From an uncultured Clostridia bacterium (GTDB lineage Bacteria; Bacillota; Clostridia; Christensenellales; Aristaeellaceae), in contig CAMVEB010000006.1 of NCBI GenBank assembly GCA_947166385.1, forward strand, positions 92,786 through 156,785: a stretch of 64,000 nt of DNA, given 5' to 3'. Under the pieces are notes generated by a model, which was not told the DNA's origin, searched no databases, and saw nothing but the letters and a program-made list of their open reading frames with translations. Position 1 is the first letter of the stretch. Every line of letters starts with the position of its first letter. Positions 1 to 9,196 of the stretch are shown here, in pieces. A program made the position numbers and the translations under genes.

Positions 1-336
1 GAGGATCGCCAGGCGCGGGAGATCCGGGAGATGTATACTGTTCTGTTCGCTCACCCGCGGGTGGAAGCCATCACGACCTGGGATTTCAACGACGGTTGCT
101 GGCTGAAGGCGCCTTCCGGTTTCGTCCATGAAGACAACAGCGAAAAGCCTTCCTACTATGCCCTGCAGCAACTGATTCACGGCGATTGGGAAACCCACGA
201 AACGCTGACAACCGACGAAGATGGTTTCCTCTCCTTCGCCGGCTTCAAAGGTGATTATACGCTGCAGGCTGCCGCCGGTAACGCAGCCTTCAGCCTGAAT
301 AACGATGTAAAGGACCAGGTACGGCTGAGCAAATGA
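1..336 (+). CDS. GH10 endo-1,4-beta-xylanase, C-terminal part
   Basis: The reading frame is open from the first base, so the gene begins outside the window. The visible 111 residues match the end of a glycoside hydrolase family 10 TIM barrel: a helix (RQAREIREMY), then LFAHPRVEAITTWDFNDG, a final W-rich strand, and a short beta-rich tail ending VRLSK. GH10 enzymes cut the beta-1,4 backbone of xylan; the catalytic glutamates lie upstream and are not seen. The stop overlaps the start of the next gene by 4 bases (ATGA). A second, more GC-rich copy of this tail lies at 60387-60720 on the other strand, with about 70 of 101 residues identical by hand count. Confidence 0.85.
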   Translation, partial: EDRQAREIREMYTVLFAHPRVEAITTWDFNDGCWLKAPSGFVHEDNSEKPSYYALQQLIHGDWETHETLTTDEDGFLSFAGFKGDYTLQAAAGNAAFSLNNDVKDQVRLSK

Positions 337-1742
337 GCATCCATCTTGCTGTGAAACCACGCGTTCCGCTTCAGGGCGGCAGGGCTGGGCGCAGACGCAC
401 GACCCTGGATATGACAGAGGGCAGGCCGCTGGCGTTGCTTTCTGTCTTTGCGCTGCCGCTGCTGATCGGCAATCTCTTTCAGCAGGCATATAACCTGGCG
501 GACTCCATGATTGTTGGGCAGTTGCTCGGCGCCAACGCGCTGGCTGCTGTCGGAGCAACCGGATCCATCTCCTTCCTGTTCTTTTCCCTTTTCAACGGAA
601 TCAGCGGCGGCTGCGGGATCGTAACGGCCCAGTTCTTTGGAGCGAAGGAAGATGCGAAGGTCTGCAGATCGATTGCCAATTCAGCGTATATCATGCTGGC
701 TTCTTCTCTGCTGACCGGGACGATCGCTTTTGTGCTGGCTCCAACCGTGCTTGGCTGGATGGGCACACCGGAGGAGATTCTGCCCGATGCAATCATCTAT
801 ATGCGGATGACATCGGCTTCTGTTCCGCTGATCGCCGTATATAATTATGCTTCTTCTATGCAGCGTTCCCTGGGTGATTCCCGGACGCCGCTGTATTTTC
901 TGATCATCTCCTGTCTCCTGAACGTCGGACTGGACCTGCTCTTTGTCGGCGTGTTCGGATTCGGCGTTTTCGGGGCGGCGCTGGCGACCATGCTCTCCCA
1001 GCTGCTGTCGGGAGCCGGGTCATTGCTGTACGCCTTCCGCCGCAATCCTTACTTCCGGCTGAACAAAGAATCACTGGCCTTTGACAGGGAGATCACAAAG
1101 AAGTCGCTCCGCCTCGGTCTGCCGCTGGCGCTTCAGTGGAGTCTGATCGCTGTGTCGACCACCGCGCTGCAATCCACCGTCAATACCTTTGGTCCGACTG
1201 CGATGGCCGCCTATACCGCAACAAACCGGCTGGAACAGCTGGTTCAGCAGCCCTTCGGTTCCATGAGCATGGCGCTGTCCACTTATGCGGGGCAGAATAT
1301 GGGCGCCGGCAAGATCGGGCGGATCCGGCACGGTTTCCGGGACAGCCTGCTGGCCATGATCGCCCTGGCCGGGATCATGACCCTGATGATGCAGCTCTGG
1401 GGCCGGTCGTTTGTCGGCCTTTTCGTCAGGGAAACAGACGTGATCGCTATGGGCGGCGGGGCATTGGGAATCACCAGCTTCTTCTACATTTTTCTGGGGA
1501 TCATCTATGTCTCCCGTGGGGTGCTGAACGGTGTCGGCGACGCGTTCTTCTCCTTTATCAACGGCATTGTGGAAATTGCCGGGCGCGTCGGTCTGCCGCT
1601 GCTGCTCCTGCATCTGACCACGGCAGGCGTCTGGTCCATCTGGATCACCGCCGGCGTCACCTGGTTTCTGGCCGGTGCATCCTGTATTTTGCGGTATATC
1701 CACTGGAGAAAGAAAAAAATAACGAATATCAGGACCCATTGA
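333..1742 (+). CDS. MATE family multidrug efflux transporter
   Basis: This is an integral membrane protein of up to 469 residues with about 12 hydrophobic segments in two halves, the usual MATE size. It starts with the family motif DMTEG followed by a first helix containing LPLLIGNLFQQAYNLADS, which fits NorM/DinF-type exporters that expel cationic drugs in exchange for Na+ or H+. The start at 333 overlaps the GH10 stop. An internal ATG at 411, just before TEGRPLALL, could be the true start, since the 26 residues before it are basic and unlike the family. Substrate cannot be read from sequence. Confidence 0.9.
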   Translation: MSIHLAVKPRVPLQGGRAGRRRTTLDMTEGRPLALLSVFALPLLIGNLFQQAYNLADSMIVGQLLGANALAAVGATGSISFLFFSLFNGISGGCGIVTAQFFGAKEDAKVCRSIANSAYIMLASSLLTGTIAFVLAPTVLGWMGTPEEILPDAIIYMRMTSASVPLIAVYNYASSMQRSLGDSRTPLYFLIISCLLNVGLDLLFVGVFGFGVFGAALATMLSQLLSGAGSLLYAFRRNPYFRLNKESLAFDREITKKSLRLGLPLALQWSLIAVSTTALQSTVNTFGPTAMAAYTATNRLEQLVQQPFGSMSMALSTYAGQNMGAGKIGRIRHGFRDSLLAMIALAGIMTLMMQLWGRSFVGLFVRETDVIAMGGGALGITSFFYIFLGIIYVSRGVLNGVGDAFFSFINGIVEIAGRVGLPLLLLHLTTAGVWSIWITAGVTWFLAGASCILRYIHWRKKKITNIRTH

Positions 1743-1787
1743 AACGAAAAGAAAAACAGCTATGAATCAGTATCGGGGGAAGAGATC

Positions 1788-2321
1788 ATGAAAGAGAAGA
1801 TCAATGTGTTTGACTGTTCCGAACAGATCATGAAGGCACTGCGCCGGGGGATCCTGCTGAACACCAACGGCGATAAGTTTAACAGCATGGTCATCAGCTG
1901 GGGACATTTTGGGATCATCTGGGGAGAACCGACCTTTATTGTCTATGTCCGGGAACATCGCTATACAAAGCAGCAGCTGGACAAAACGATGGAGTTTACA
2001 CTCAGTATTCCATTGGACAGGCCTGATCCGCTGATCAGCAAAGTATGCGGAAGCCTTTCCGGCAGCAACGTTGACAAGGTGAAGGAAGCAAACCTGACGC
2101 TTGTGAAAGCGGAAACAAACAACACGCCGGCGGTCGCGGAATATCCGCTTACGCTGGAGTGCAAGGTGCTCTATACACAGAAACAGGATCTGTCTCTGAT
2201 CCCGGAGGATATTCGCAGCAAAAACTATCCGCAGGATGTGGAAGGAACCAATCCGCTGGCGAATCGCGATCCGCACACCGCTTATATCGGAAAGATCGTG
2301 GACGCTTACGTGATCAGATAA
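1788..2321 (+). CDS. Flavin reductase family (FMN-binding) protein
   Basis: This 177-residue protein fits the flavin reductase-like split-barrel family that binds FMN. Typical family features are NSMVISWGHFGIIWGEP near residues 30-45, followed by VYVREHRYTKQQLD, and a conserved serine/threonine-rich strand (TLSIPL). Members reduce flavin or act as small electron carriers; some are annotated as rubredoxin-linked oxidoreductases. A purine-rich GGGGGAAGAG lies just before the ATG. It follows the MATE gene by 45 bases on the same strand and may share its transcript. Confidence 0.8.
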   Translation: MKEKINVFDCSEQIMKALRRGILLNTNGDKFNSMVISWGHFGIIWGEPTFIVYVREHRYTKQQLDKTMEFTLSIPLDRPDPLISKVCGSLSGSNVDKVKEANLTLVKAETNNTPAVAEYPLTLECKVLYTQKQDLSLIPEDIRSKNYPQDVEGTNPLANRDPHTAYIGKIVDAYVIR

Positions 2322-2358
2322 GATCAGCAAATTTCAGGCCGGTCGCCAGGGAAAACAT

Positions 2359-4107
2359 CTATGAGCGACTGCTTTGTTCATCATTCTGAATATTGTTCAT
2401 CCGGGCGTAGCTTCCGCCTTTCGCCACCAGCTCCGCATGGGTTCCGCGCTCTGTAATACATCCTTCTTCAATCACCAGGATTTGATCGGCATTCCGGATG
2501 GTTGAAAGACGGTGCGCGATCGCAATAATGGTCCGTTTCCCGGCAACGCCCGCAATGGCTTTCTGAATCTGCTGTTCTGTTTCCACATCCACGGAGGCGG
2601 TTGCCTCGTCCAGAATAATGATCGGCGATTTCCGCAGAATAGCGCGTGCAATGGCAACTCTTTGCTTCTGCCCGCCGGATAACCGCAGCCCCCGTTCTCC
2701 GACCTGGGTCTGATAACCTTCCGGCATCGCCAGGATATCATCGTGAATATTGGCGGCCCTGGCTGCTTCCTCAATTTCTTCCGGATCTGCGTCCGGTACA
2801 GCATAGCCGATATTCTCTGCGATGGTTCCGTTGAACAGGAATGTATCCTGCAGCACCGGGGAGATGTTCTCCCGCAGGCTTTCAATCGTCACGTTCCGGA
2901 TATCATGCCCGTCAATCAGGATATGGCCGGAAGTCGGTTCATAAAACCGGGAGATAAGCTGAGTCAGGGTTGTTTTTCCCACGCCTGTCGGTCCGACCAG
3001 CGCAAGCATCTGGCCGGGTTTGCAGACAAAGGAGACGTCCTTCAGCACCGGGATTCCTTCCCCATAGGAGAAACTGACATGACGGAAGGATATTTCACCC
3101 TGAACATTTTGGAGAATTTCCGCTCCTTCCCGGTCCTGAATCTCCGACGGCGCATCCAGAACAGCAAGCACCCGTTCTGCACCGGCCATGGACTGCTGCA
3201 TGTTTTCCAGCAGATTGGCAAGACCGGTCACCGGCCCGTAAAACAGGCTCAGATACAGCAGAAAGGCTACGATATCCGCCACATGAAGACCTTCCCGGTA
3301 TGCCAGATATCCGCCGAAGCCTACCACCAGGATCGTACCGATGGATGAAATAAATTCGACAGACGGATGAAATATCGCGCTGATCTTCAGCGCCTGCAGC
3401 ATGGCGCGGACATGCTCAAAATTCTGTTTATCCACCTGCTCCGTCTCATATTCTTCCCGGCCGAAGGACTGGATTTCATGGATCCCTGACAGGTTGTCCT
3501 GCAGTTTTCCGTTCAGCTCGCCCATCTTTTTCTGGGAAATGCGGAAGAAAGGACGGACTTTTTTGGAGAAAACAATACCGGAAGCAAAGATCAAAGGAAT
3601 CGGCGCGCAGGTGATCAGGGCCAGTTTCCAGTTAATTGTCAGAAGAACGATCAGGGCGCCGGTGAAGGTCACCAGATTGGTGATCGTCTCCGGGATCATA
3701 TGGGCATAAAGCAGTTCAAAGTCGCGGGTGTCATTCACGATCCGGCTCATCAGGTCACCGGTCTGTTTATCGTGAAAATATCCCAGATGCATATGTTCCA
3801 GCTTATCGTAGGTTCTGGTCCGCAAATCGCCCACCAGATACCAGGCTGCCTTATGGGCTAGGTAATTGCTCAGAAAGCGGAAAAGGATGCGCAGCAGATA
3901 AAGCGCCACAAGCGCCGCTGTAAGAAGCCCGATGGTGTGCAGTCCATCTGCGGTGACCCCTGTTTCCACGATGCCGGTCATGGAGGAAAGCAGCTTGGGC
4001 GCGGTCAGATTAACCGCCGTCAGTGCCAGCGTGGACAGGATCGCAACAAGATACAGCGTCCTGTATCGGATTGCTTCACGGCTAAGCCGCCACAGGGTTT
4101 TCATCAT
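2359..4107 (-). CDS. ABC exporter, fused membrane and ATPase domains
   Basis: A 582-residue half-transporter. The N-terminal half has six hydrophobic segments. The C-terminal half is an ATPase with Walker A GPTGVGKTT, signature LSGGQKQR, Walker B IIILDEATASVD and the H-loop AHRLST. All catalytic residues are intact, so it could work as a homodimer, unlike the degenerate pair at 56.8-60.3 kb. The layout is that of MsbA/LmrA-type lipid or drug exporters. The start is the first of two adjacent ATG codons. The gene converges on the flavin reductase gene and has no obvious partner. Confidence 0.9.
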   Translation of the reverse strand: MMKTLWRLSREAIRYRTLYLVAILSTLALTAVNLTAPKLLSSMTGIVETGVTADGLHTIGLLTAALVALYLLRILFRFLSNYLAHKAAWYLVGDLRTRTYDKLEHMHLGYFHDKQTGDLMSRIVNDTRDFELLYAHMIPETITNLVTFTGALIVLLTINWKLALITCAPIPLIFASGIVFSKKVRPFFRISQKKMGELNGKLQDNLSGIHEIQSFGREEYETEQVDKQNFEHVRAMLQALKISAIFHPSVEFISSIGTILVVGFGGYLAYREGLHVADIVAFLLYLSLFYGPVTGLANLLENMQQSMAGAERVLAVLDAPSEIQDREGAEILQNVQGEISFRHVSFSYGEGIPVLKDVSFVCKPGQMLALVGPTGVGKTTLTQLISRFYEPTSGHILIDGHDIRNVTIESLRENISPVLQDTFLFNGTIAENIGYAVPDADPEEIEEAARAANIHDDILAMPEGYQTQVGERGLRLSGGQKQRVAIARAILRKSPIIILDEATASVDVETEQQIQKAIAGVAGKRTIIAIAHRLSTIRNADQILVIEEGCITERGTHAELVAKGGSYARMNNIQNDEQSSRS

Positions 4108-4125
4108 GATGCCACCGCTCCCGAC

Positions 4126-4217
4126 TCATATGTATTTCTTGGGTTTATCTCTATTTCCATTAACAGCATCCCGGATATGATTCAAAGATTCCAGCTTAAT
4201 AAAGTCCTCCGGCAATA
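4126..4217 (-). pseudogene. larC 3'-end remnant
   Basis: Directly downstream of the aldo/keto reductase stop lies a short stretch that shares an exact 27-base match (4165-4191 with 6522-6548) with the last coding part of larC. On the minus strand it reads ESLNHIRDAVNGNRDKP before TGA, against DESLNHIRDAIKE in the intact gene. No start or family-length frame is present. With the aldo/keto reductase remnant at 8298-8412 this suggests a duplicated AKR-ECF-larC block in which this copy lost the ECF gene and nearly all of larC. Confidence 0.6.
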
Positions 4218-5342
4218 TCACGCGTCCAGTTTTTCGGAAGCGTCTTTCAGAAGATCGATAATCTTCAGGTGCTGCGGACATACCCCCTCGCATTGCCCGC
4301 ATGCGATGCATTCGGACGCGCGCCCGTGTCCCTGGCCGATCAGCCCGCCGTAAAATGCTTTGGGCCGGAAAACATCACCGTACAGGTTCATGGTATTCAC
4401 CGCGCGGAAGACGTCGGGAATCGCGATGTTCATTGGACATCCGGCTGTACAGTATCTGCAGGACGTGCATCCGATCTGCGGTACGTTCAGCATGATGGTC
4501 CGGACCTTGCTGACCAGTTCCCGCTCTTCTGTGCTCAGCGACTCAAAATGGGTGAAGGTCTCGATATTGTCCTTCATCTGTTCCTCGTTGCTCATACCGG
4601 AAAGAATGGTCATAACGCCGGGCAGGGAACCGACAAACCGCAGTGCCCAGGAGGCAATGGAAGCGTCCGGCCGGACGGCTTTGTACATTTCCTCCAGCTC
4701 GGGTTTCAGGCTGGCCAGTGTGCCGCCTTTCACCGGTTCCATGATGATCATGGGGATGTTCCGGGCATGAAGAATCTCATACAGTTCTCCGGAACGGACA
4801 ACCGGGTTGTTCCAGTCCGCATAGTTCAACTGAATCTGGACAAACTCAGCTTCCGGATGAGCGTCCAGCACCTTGATCAGATAAGCCGGGCTTCCGTGGA
4901 AAGAAAATCCGAAATGGCGGATTTTTCCTTCCGCTTTCTTCTGCAGACCCCAGTTGAAGCAGTCCAGCCGTTCGTAAATTTCACCGTTTCCGCCGTCCTC
5001 GATGGAATGAAGCAGATAGAAATCGAAATAATCCACACCGCAGCGCTCGCATTGCTCATGGAAGAACCGGTCTCTGTCAGCCTCCTCCTTCATGCACCAG
5101 GCGGGCAGTTTTGTCGCCAGCATAAACTGATTCCGCGGATACCGGTTGACCAGCGCTTCTTTGATGGCTTTTTCGGAATTCCCGCCATGGTAAACATACG
5201 CGGTATCAAAGTAGTTCATCCCCGCCTGCATGTATGCGTCCACCATGTGGCACACATGATCAATATCGATTTTCCCGTCCTTTTCCGGAAGCCGCATCAG
5301 ACCAAATCCAAGCTTCGGCATCGTGTTCAGATTTATGCTCAT
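4218..5342 (-). CDS. Aldo/keto reductase with C-terminal 2x[4Fe-4S] ferredoxin domain
   Basis: A 374-residue NADPH-type aldo/keto reductase. The TIM barrel begins MPKLGFGLMRLP and carries DTAYVYHGG (catalytic Asp and Tyr), LATKLP (Lys) and YFDFYLLHS (His). The tail has two ferredoxin clusters, CTSCRYCTAGCP near residue 292 and CIACGQCEGVCP near 345, as in clostridial reductases that couple carbonyl reduction to iron-sulfur electron flow. I chose the start at 5342 because GAGGAGGG lies 8 bases before it; an upstream in-frame ATG at 5438 has no support. Its upstream sequence and its end are echoed in a remnant at 8298-8412. Confidence 0.9.
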   Translation of the reverse strand: MSINLNTMPKLGFGLMRLPEKDGKIDIDHVCHMVDAYMQAGMNYFDTAYVYHGGNSEKAIKEALVNRYPRNQFMLATKLPAWCMKEEADRDRFFHEQCERCGVDYFDFYLLHSIEDGGNGEIYERLDCFNWGLQKKAEGKIRHFGFSFHGSPAYLIKVLDAHPEAEFVQIQLNYADWNNPVVRSGELYEILHARNIPMIIMEPVKGGTLASLKPELEEMYKAVRPDASIASWALRFVGSLPGVMTILSGMSNEEQMKDNIETFTHFESLSTEERELVSKVRTIMLNVPQIGCTSCRYCTAGCPMNIAIPDVFRAVNTMNLYGDVFRPKAFYGGLIGQGHGRASECIACGQCEGVCPQHLKIIDLLKDASEKLDA

Positions 5343-5624
5343 TCGGAAACCCTCCTCCTCATTATCATTGGTATTATATCGTGAGAACGCGCTGCCGAAC
5401 TGTCTGTTTTTTGATAACAGACTGCTTGTTTTTTGCACTGGGACTGACCGGGCACGCTTTGTACAACGGAAGTGTCTCCAACTTTCGAAAAGAGAGATTG
5501 AAGATGATTCCGATTGATGATAAACTGGTCATGCCATCTTCCTTCTTTTTTTGGTGTTTGTGTGGCAACTGCATGATATGGAAATGGAAGGCAGCATTTC
5601 AGGTTGCTTAACGGAGGAACAGCC

Positions 5625-6188
5625 TTGAAGATTGGTATTTTATCCGACACGCATGACTTGCTTCGCCCTGAGGTGATAGATGCCCTTCAGGGCTGCGATA
5701 ATATCCTTCATGGCGGGGATATCAGCAGCCAGCGTATCCTTGACCGGCTGGAGAAGATTGCACCGGTGAAAGCGGTTCGCGGCAACAATGACGGGGAATG
5801 GGCTGAACACCTGCCGATGTTCCTGGATTTTGAACTTGGCGGGCTTCACATTTATATGACCCACAGGAAAAAAGATCTGCCCGGGGATCTGACCGCCTAG
5901 GATCTGGTGATCTACGGCCATTCTCATCAGTATGCCGAAGTCTGGCAGGAATCTGTCGTCAGGAATCGGACCCTGCTGTTCAACCCCGGAAGCTGCGGGC
6001 CTCGCCGGTTTATCCAGCCAATCACCATGGCAATCCTGAGGATTGACCCGGACGGATGGGGGATAGAACAGGTCCGGATTCCGCATTCACCGAGGGAAAA
6101 AACTCCGAAAGTCGACAGCGGAAACATCTACAGGCAGATCGAAGTGGATGGCATCATGACAAAGATGGGATTACTGGGAAAACTATAA
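5625..6188 (+). pseudogene. YfcE/MJ0936-type metallophosphoesterase interrupted by TAG
   Basis: The frame begins at a TTG with GGAGG seven bases upstream and reads MKIGILSDTHDLL, a metallophosphoesterase start with the metal ligands D-x-H. It continues with HGGDISS and RGNNDGE, and after the break YGHSHQY and FNPGSCGPRR: all family motifs of the roughly 160-190 residue YfcE phosphodiesterases. An in-frame TAG at 5898-5900 sits just before DLVIYGHSH, where glutamine (CAG) would be plausible. The frame is otherwise intact to 6188. Either a recent nonsense mutation, a base-call error, or read-through. The GNHE-type motif reads THRKK where many members have THGH, a second sign of decay. Confidence 0.8.
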
Positions 6189-6211
6189 GAATTAAAAGGA
6201 GAAGCGAATCA

Positions 6212-6460
6212 ATGACCGGCAGTATTCGGATCGCGGACACGACCCGGGAAGAACGGGAACAGATCGTAGCGGAATCCATCGGAAACATCTCCGGCCTCTG
6301 TGACGGGTGCAGCCCCGGGATCATTGAGATGTATCAGGCGTATATTGACGGGCGGAAAGAACTCCGCGAAATCAATGCTGAATTCCAGGCTGGATATGTG
6401 TCCGGCGCTCAGGGCCCGGAACATATCGGCTGCCTTGCGGGAGAAGAAGCGGTGGAATGA
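6212..6460 (+). CDS. Small conserved protein with CxxC motif
   Basis: An 82-residue protein with AAAAGGAG placed correctly before the ATG. It begins TGSIRIADTTREEREQIV and has CDGCSPG near residue 32, a possible metal or redox site, followed by a helical segment ending AEFQAGYV. Similar small clostridial proteins are often labelled PurH-related in databases, but this label does not describe a demonstrated activity. It lies 23 bases after the phosphoesterase frame on the same strand, so the two may have formed one unit. Function unknown. Confidence 0.6.
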   Translation: MTGSIRIADTTREEREQIVAESIGNISGLCDGCSPGIIEMYQAYIDGRKELREINAEFQAGYVSGAQGPEHIGCLAGEEAVE

Positions 6461-6491
6461 CTGGTTTCTTTGATGCTGCGGACGGGGCCGG

Positions 6492-7733
6492 TTAACCGGC
6501 CGGGAAAGGAATTTCCTTGATAGCATCCCGGATATGATTCAAAGATTCATCGTGCCTTCTGGCCAGTTCGGCGACATCGTCATATTCCGGCTTTTCCCTT
6601 TCAACGCCCATTCCGGAAGCACGCTTGATCCGTACTTCTCCATAGGGTGTAATGACTGTTTTCGTCTCCCGCTGCAGGACATACCGTTCCATATCCTGGC
6701 GGCGAATGCCCAGGGTGGTCGTGTGCTTCATCATGACTTCCGCAAACCTGTCTGCCTCGTCTGTGGGGCAAATCACGGAAAGCAGGATTCCTGGCCTGCT
6801 TTTTTTCATACCGATGGGCTGGGTAAAAACATCATGGGCTCCCGCAGCAAACAGCTGCTCCATCGCGAAAGCGATATCTTCTCCCGTCATATCGTCCAGA
6901 TTACATTCCAGCTTCGTGACGCTCTTCTTTTTCTCCTCGCTTTCCCCCAGAAAAGCCCGCACGCAGTTCGCCTGTTCGAAGTCCTTTTTTCCCATGCCAT
7001 AGCCGATCGCTTCCACTGACATCAGCGGACGCTCGCCAAATCGGGACACAAAGTGTTTCAGCAGAGCGGCGCCCGTGGGTGTACACAGCTCTCCTCTGAC
7101 CTGCCCTCCATAGGAGGGAATCCCCTGGAGGAGCAGGGCTGTGGCCGGGGCAGGCACAGGCAGGATCCCATGAGCGCAATGAACATGACCGCTGCCGGTG
7201 TGGACAGGGGAAGCAATCACCTGATCCGGCGACAGTTTCTCCATCAGAAGACATACCCCCACCACATCCGCGATCGCGTCCAGCGTACCCACTTCATGGA
7301 AATGAATCTGAGAGACAGGCTGTCCGTGCACTTTGCTTTCCGCGGCAGCAATCAGACCGTACACGGATTGCGCGTCCGCTTTGACCTTTTCCGACACGTT
7401 CAGTTTGCCAATGATTTCATGGATGTCCTCTAAGGAAGCGTGGTGATGATGCCCATGCTCTTCCCCGTGATGATGCATATGTTCATGATGATGGTCATGA
7501 TCGGGATCATCTGGATCCGCGGGTTCCTCTTCAGCGCCGTCGACGATGACCCGAATATGCGTGCCGGTAATCCCGCACTTCACCGAAGGCTCCGCAAGAA
7601 TCACCACGCCGGGAAGGCCGATCGTGTTCATCTGATCCAGGAAAGCCTGTCTGTCTTCCGTTAATTCCAGAAGCGCTGCGGTCAGCATGTCGCCCGCGGC
7701 GCCCATGGCGCATTCCAGATACAGCGTTCTCAT
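6492..7733 (-). CDS. larC: Nickel insertion protein LarC
   Basis: A 413-residue LarC, which loads nickel into the pyridinium-bisthiocarboxylate mononucleotide cofactor of lactate racemase (LarA) and related enzymes. It starts LYLECAMGAAGDM, a hallmark of the family, and contains a histidine-rich loop near residues 75-100 (metal binding), HFHEVGTLDAIADV, and a C-terminal half with NLDDMTGEDI and YGEVRIK. In some lactobacilli LarC is made by frameshifting from two frames; here it is a single frame. AGGAGG precedes the start, which overlaps the ECF gene by 4 bases. No larA, larB or larE is seen in the window. Confidence 0.92.
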   Translation of the reverse strand: MRTLYLECAMGAAGDMLTAALLELTEDRQAFLDQMNTIGLPGVVILAEPSVKCGITGTHIRVIVDGAEEEPADPDDPDHDHHHEHMHHHGEEHGHHHHASLEDIHEIIGKLNVSEKVKADAQSVYGLIAAAESKVHGQPVSQIHFHEVGTLDAIADVVGVCLLMEKLSPDQVIASPVHTGSGHVHCAHGILPVPAPATALLLQGIPSYGGQVRGELCTPTGAALLKHFVSRFGERPLMSVEAIGYGMGKKDFEQANCVRAFLGESEEKKKSVTKLECNLDDMTGEDIAFAMEQLFAAGAHDVFTQPIGMKKSRPGILLSVICPTDEADRFAEVMMKHTTTLGIRRQDMERYVLQRETKTVITPYGEVRIKRASGMGVEREKPEYDDVAELARRHDESLNHIRDAIKEIPFPAG

Positions 7734-8272
7734 GTTTGTTTTCCTCCTGTTCTGTTGAATACCAGTCCGGCACGATCCATCACAATGATCAGAATCGGAA
7801 TCAGAACAATCTGCAGAATAATCCCCGGGATCGCGTTTGTAAAGGCTCCGGCCATAAACAGCGCCCAGGTGAAGCTGTTCCCGCTGAGCCCGGCCAAAAG
7901 CAGCCGGGCCATTCCCCAGACAATACGGCCCGCAATCATCGCGATGATCAGCGAGATATAAATGCTTCGTTTTGTTCGGGGAAACCGCCGGAAAAGCAGT
8001 CCGGAGATCGCCCCGTAAGTCGCGAGTTCAAACGCCATCGCAACCGCCCCGGGAAACATCGCCGGCATCCCGAAAAGGACCGAACGAAGCAGCGGGGCAA
8101 TAAAGCCCACCGCCAGCCCCCAGGACCATCCGCACAGAAAGCCGCACAGCAGAACCGGAATATGCATGGGACAAAGCATGGAACCGATTTCCGGAATCTG
8201 GCCTGTCAGAAAGGGAAGGACGATTCCCTGCGCCAGAAACAAAGCCGCATAGGTCAGTTTACGAACATTCAT
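7730..8272 (-). CDS. ECF transporter S-component
   Basis: A 180-residue membrane protein with about five to six hydrophobic segments and the alanine/glycine-rich look of ECF substrate-binding subunits (CPMHIPVLLCGFLCG, GAVAMAFELATYGAI). S-components bind a vitamin or metal and dock on a shared EcfA-A'-T module encoded elsewhere. It overlaps larC by ATGA, so the two are co-translated. Because LarB starts from nicotinate adenine dinucleotide and LarC uses nickel, uptake of a nicotinate-like precursor or of nickel is a reasonable guess, but the substrate is not shown by the sequence. Confidence 0.78.
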   Translation of the reverse strand: MNVRKLTYAALFLAQGIVLPFLTGQIPEIGSMLCPMHIPVLLCGFLCGWSWGLAVGFIAPLLRSVLFGMPAMFPGAVAMAFELATYGAISGLLFRRFPRTKRSIYISLIIAMIAGRIVWGMARLLLAGLSGNSFTWALFMAGAFTNAIPGIILQIVLIPILIIVMDRAGLVFNRTGGKQT

Positions 8273-8297
8273 ACTGAATCAGAAGCCCTCCATGCTT

Positions 8298-8412
8298 GAT
8301 CACGCGCCCGGTTTTTCGGAAGCGTGATTCAGAAATTCAATCATCGGCAGGCACCGCGGACATTTCCTCATGACTTTGATCAATGGGATTATATCATGAG
8401 AACAGTTCTCTG
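8298..8412 (-). pseudogene. Aldo/keto reductase remnant with the body deleted
   Basis: About 75 bases upstream of the ECF gene align without gaps to the last 75 bases of the aldo/keto reductase at 4218 (minus-strand reading ...CLPMIEFLNHASEKPGA, stop). Immediately beyond, 8380-8402 aligns with the region just upstream of that gene's ribosome site (TATTATATCGTGAGAAC against GATTATATCATGAGAAC). So both ends of an AKR gene survive and about 1 kb between them is missing. The remnant stop lies about 25 bases before the ECF start, implying that the ECF-larC pair once followed an AKR gene. Confidence 0.65.
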
Positions 8413-8417
8413 AAATA

Positions 8418-9188
8418 TCAGATGCCTGTGCCATCATCGATGAAATCATGCCGGATGCCGATTATGTCGGCTCCTTTGCCTCCGGATGCATATACGAAGG
8501 GAAGGTTTCCACCGAGAAACTGGTGATTTCATGCGCGCTCTTTGAAAAGCAGGACAGCTTTGTCGCGACACGGCTGTTCTCCATGGACGGCGGGGATTCA
8601 TCCGCATTCCGGTCTTCCCTTCGCGAATGTCTGAATGGCTTTCAGGGGTTAAAAGCCATTGAGGTGATCGCAACGATCGATACCATTCCGATCCGGGATG
8701 TGTGCCAGATCATCCAGGAAGAAGTACCGGAAGATATCCCGGTCTGGGGAGGCGGAGCCTTCGGAGACAATTCATTCGAGGCCTTTTTATTATGATCGAC
8801 CTGGATGACTTTAAGCATATTAATGATACGTACGGCCATCAGGAAGGCGACCAGGTGCTGATGCGGGTTTCGAATCTGATTCAGCAGGCAGTCCAGGGCC
8901 TGAATACAGACGCATCTGCAGGGCGCTGGGGCGGTGAAGAATTCATGCTGATGCTGCCGGGTGCTTCTCAGGAGTCAGCCGCAGCATTTGCGGAGGGACT
9001 TCGTCAGGATATCGAAAAACTCCGGTTTGAGAAAATGCGGAAAAGTATCCGCCAGCTTTGGTGTCGCGCAGGCGCTGCCCGCGGAGAATCCTGATCCCCT
9101 GGCCGTTCGTGCGGATACTGCGCTGTATCAGGCCAAAGCGGCAGGGAAAAACACGGTTTGTATCGCGAAGGAAAAGGACGGACAATAA
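8418..9188 (+). pseudogene. FIST sensor-diguanylate cyclase, deleted and frameshifted
   Basis: 8418-8790 reads as part of a FIST sensory domain (DADYVGSFASGCIYEGKVS ... VWGGGAFGDNSF). At about 8790 it jumps in frame-shifted register into a GGDEF domain (MIDLDDFKHINDTYGHQEGD, GGEEF active site at 8931-8945), so the FIST C-terminal part and linker are missing. A second break is a one-base excess in the A-run 9032-9035: removing one A joins LRFEK to CGKVSASFGVA, the expected sequence. No start is seen. When intact, such proteins sense a small ligand and make cyclic di-GMP. Confidence 0.82.
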
Positions 9189-9196
9189 TCATATCT

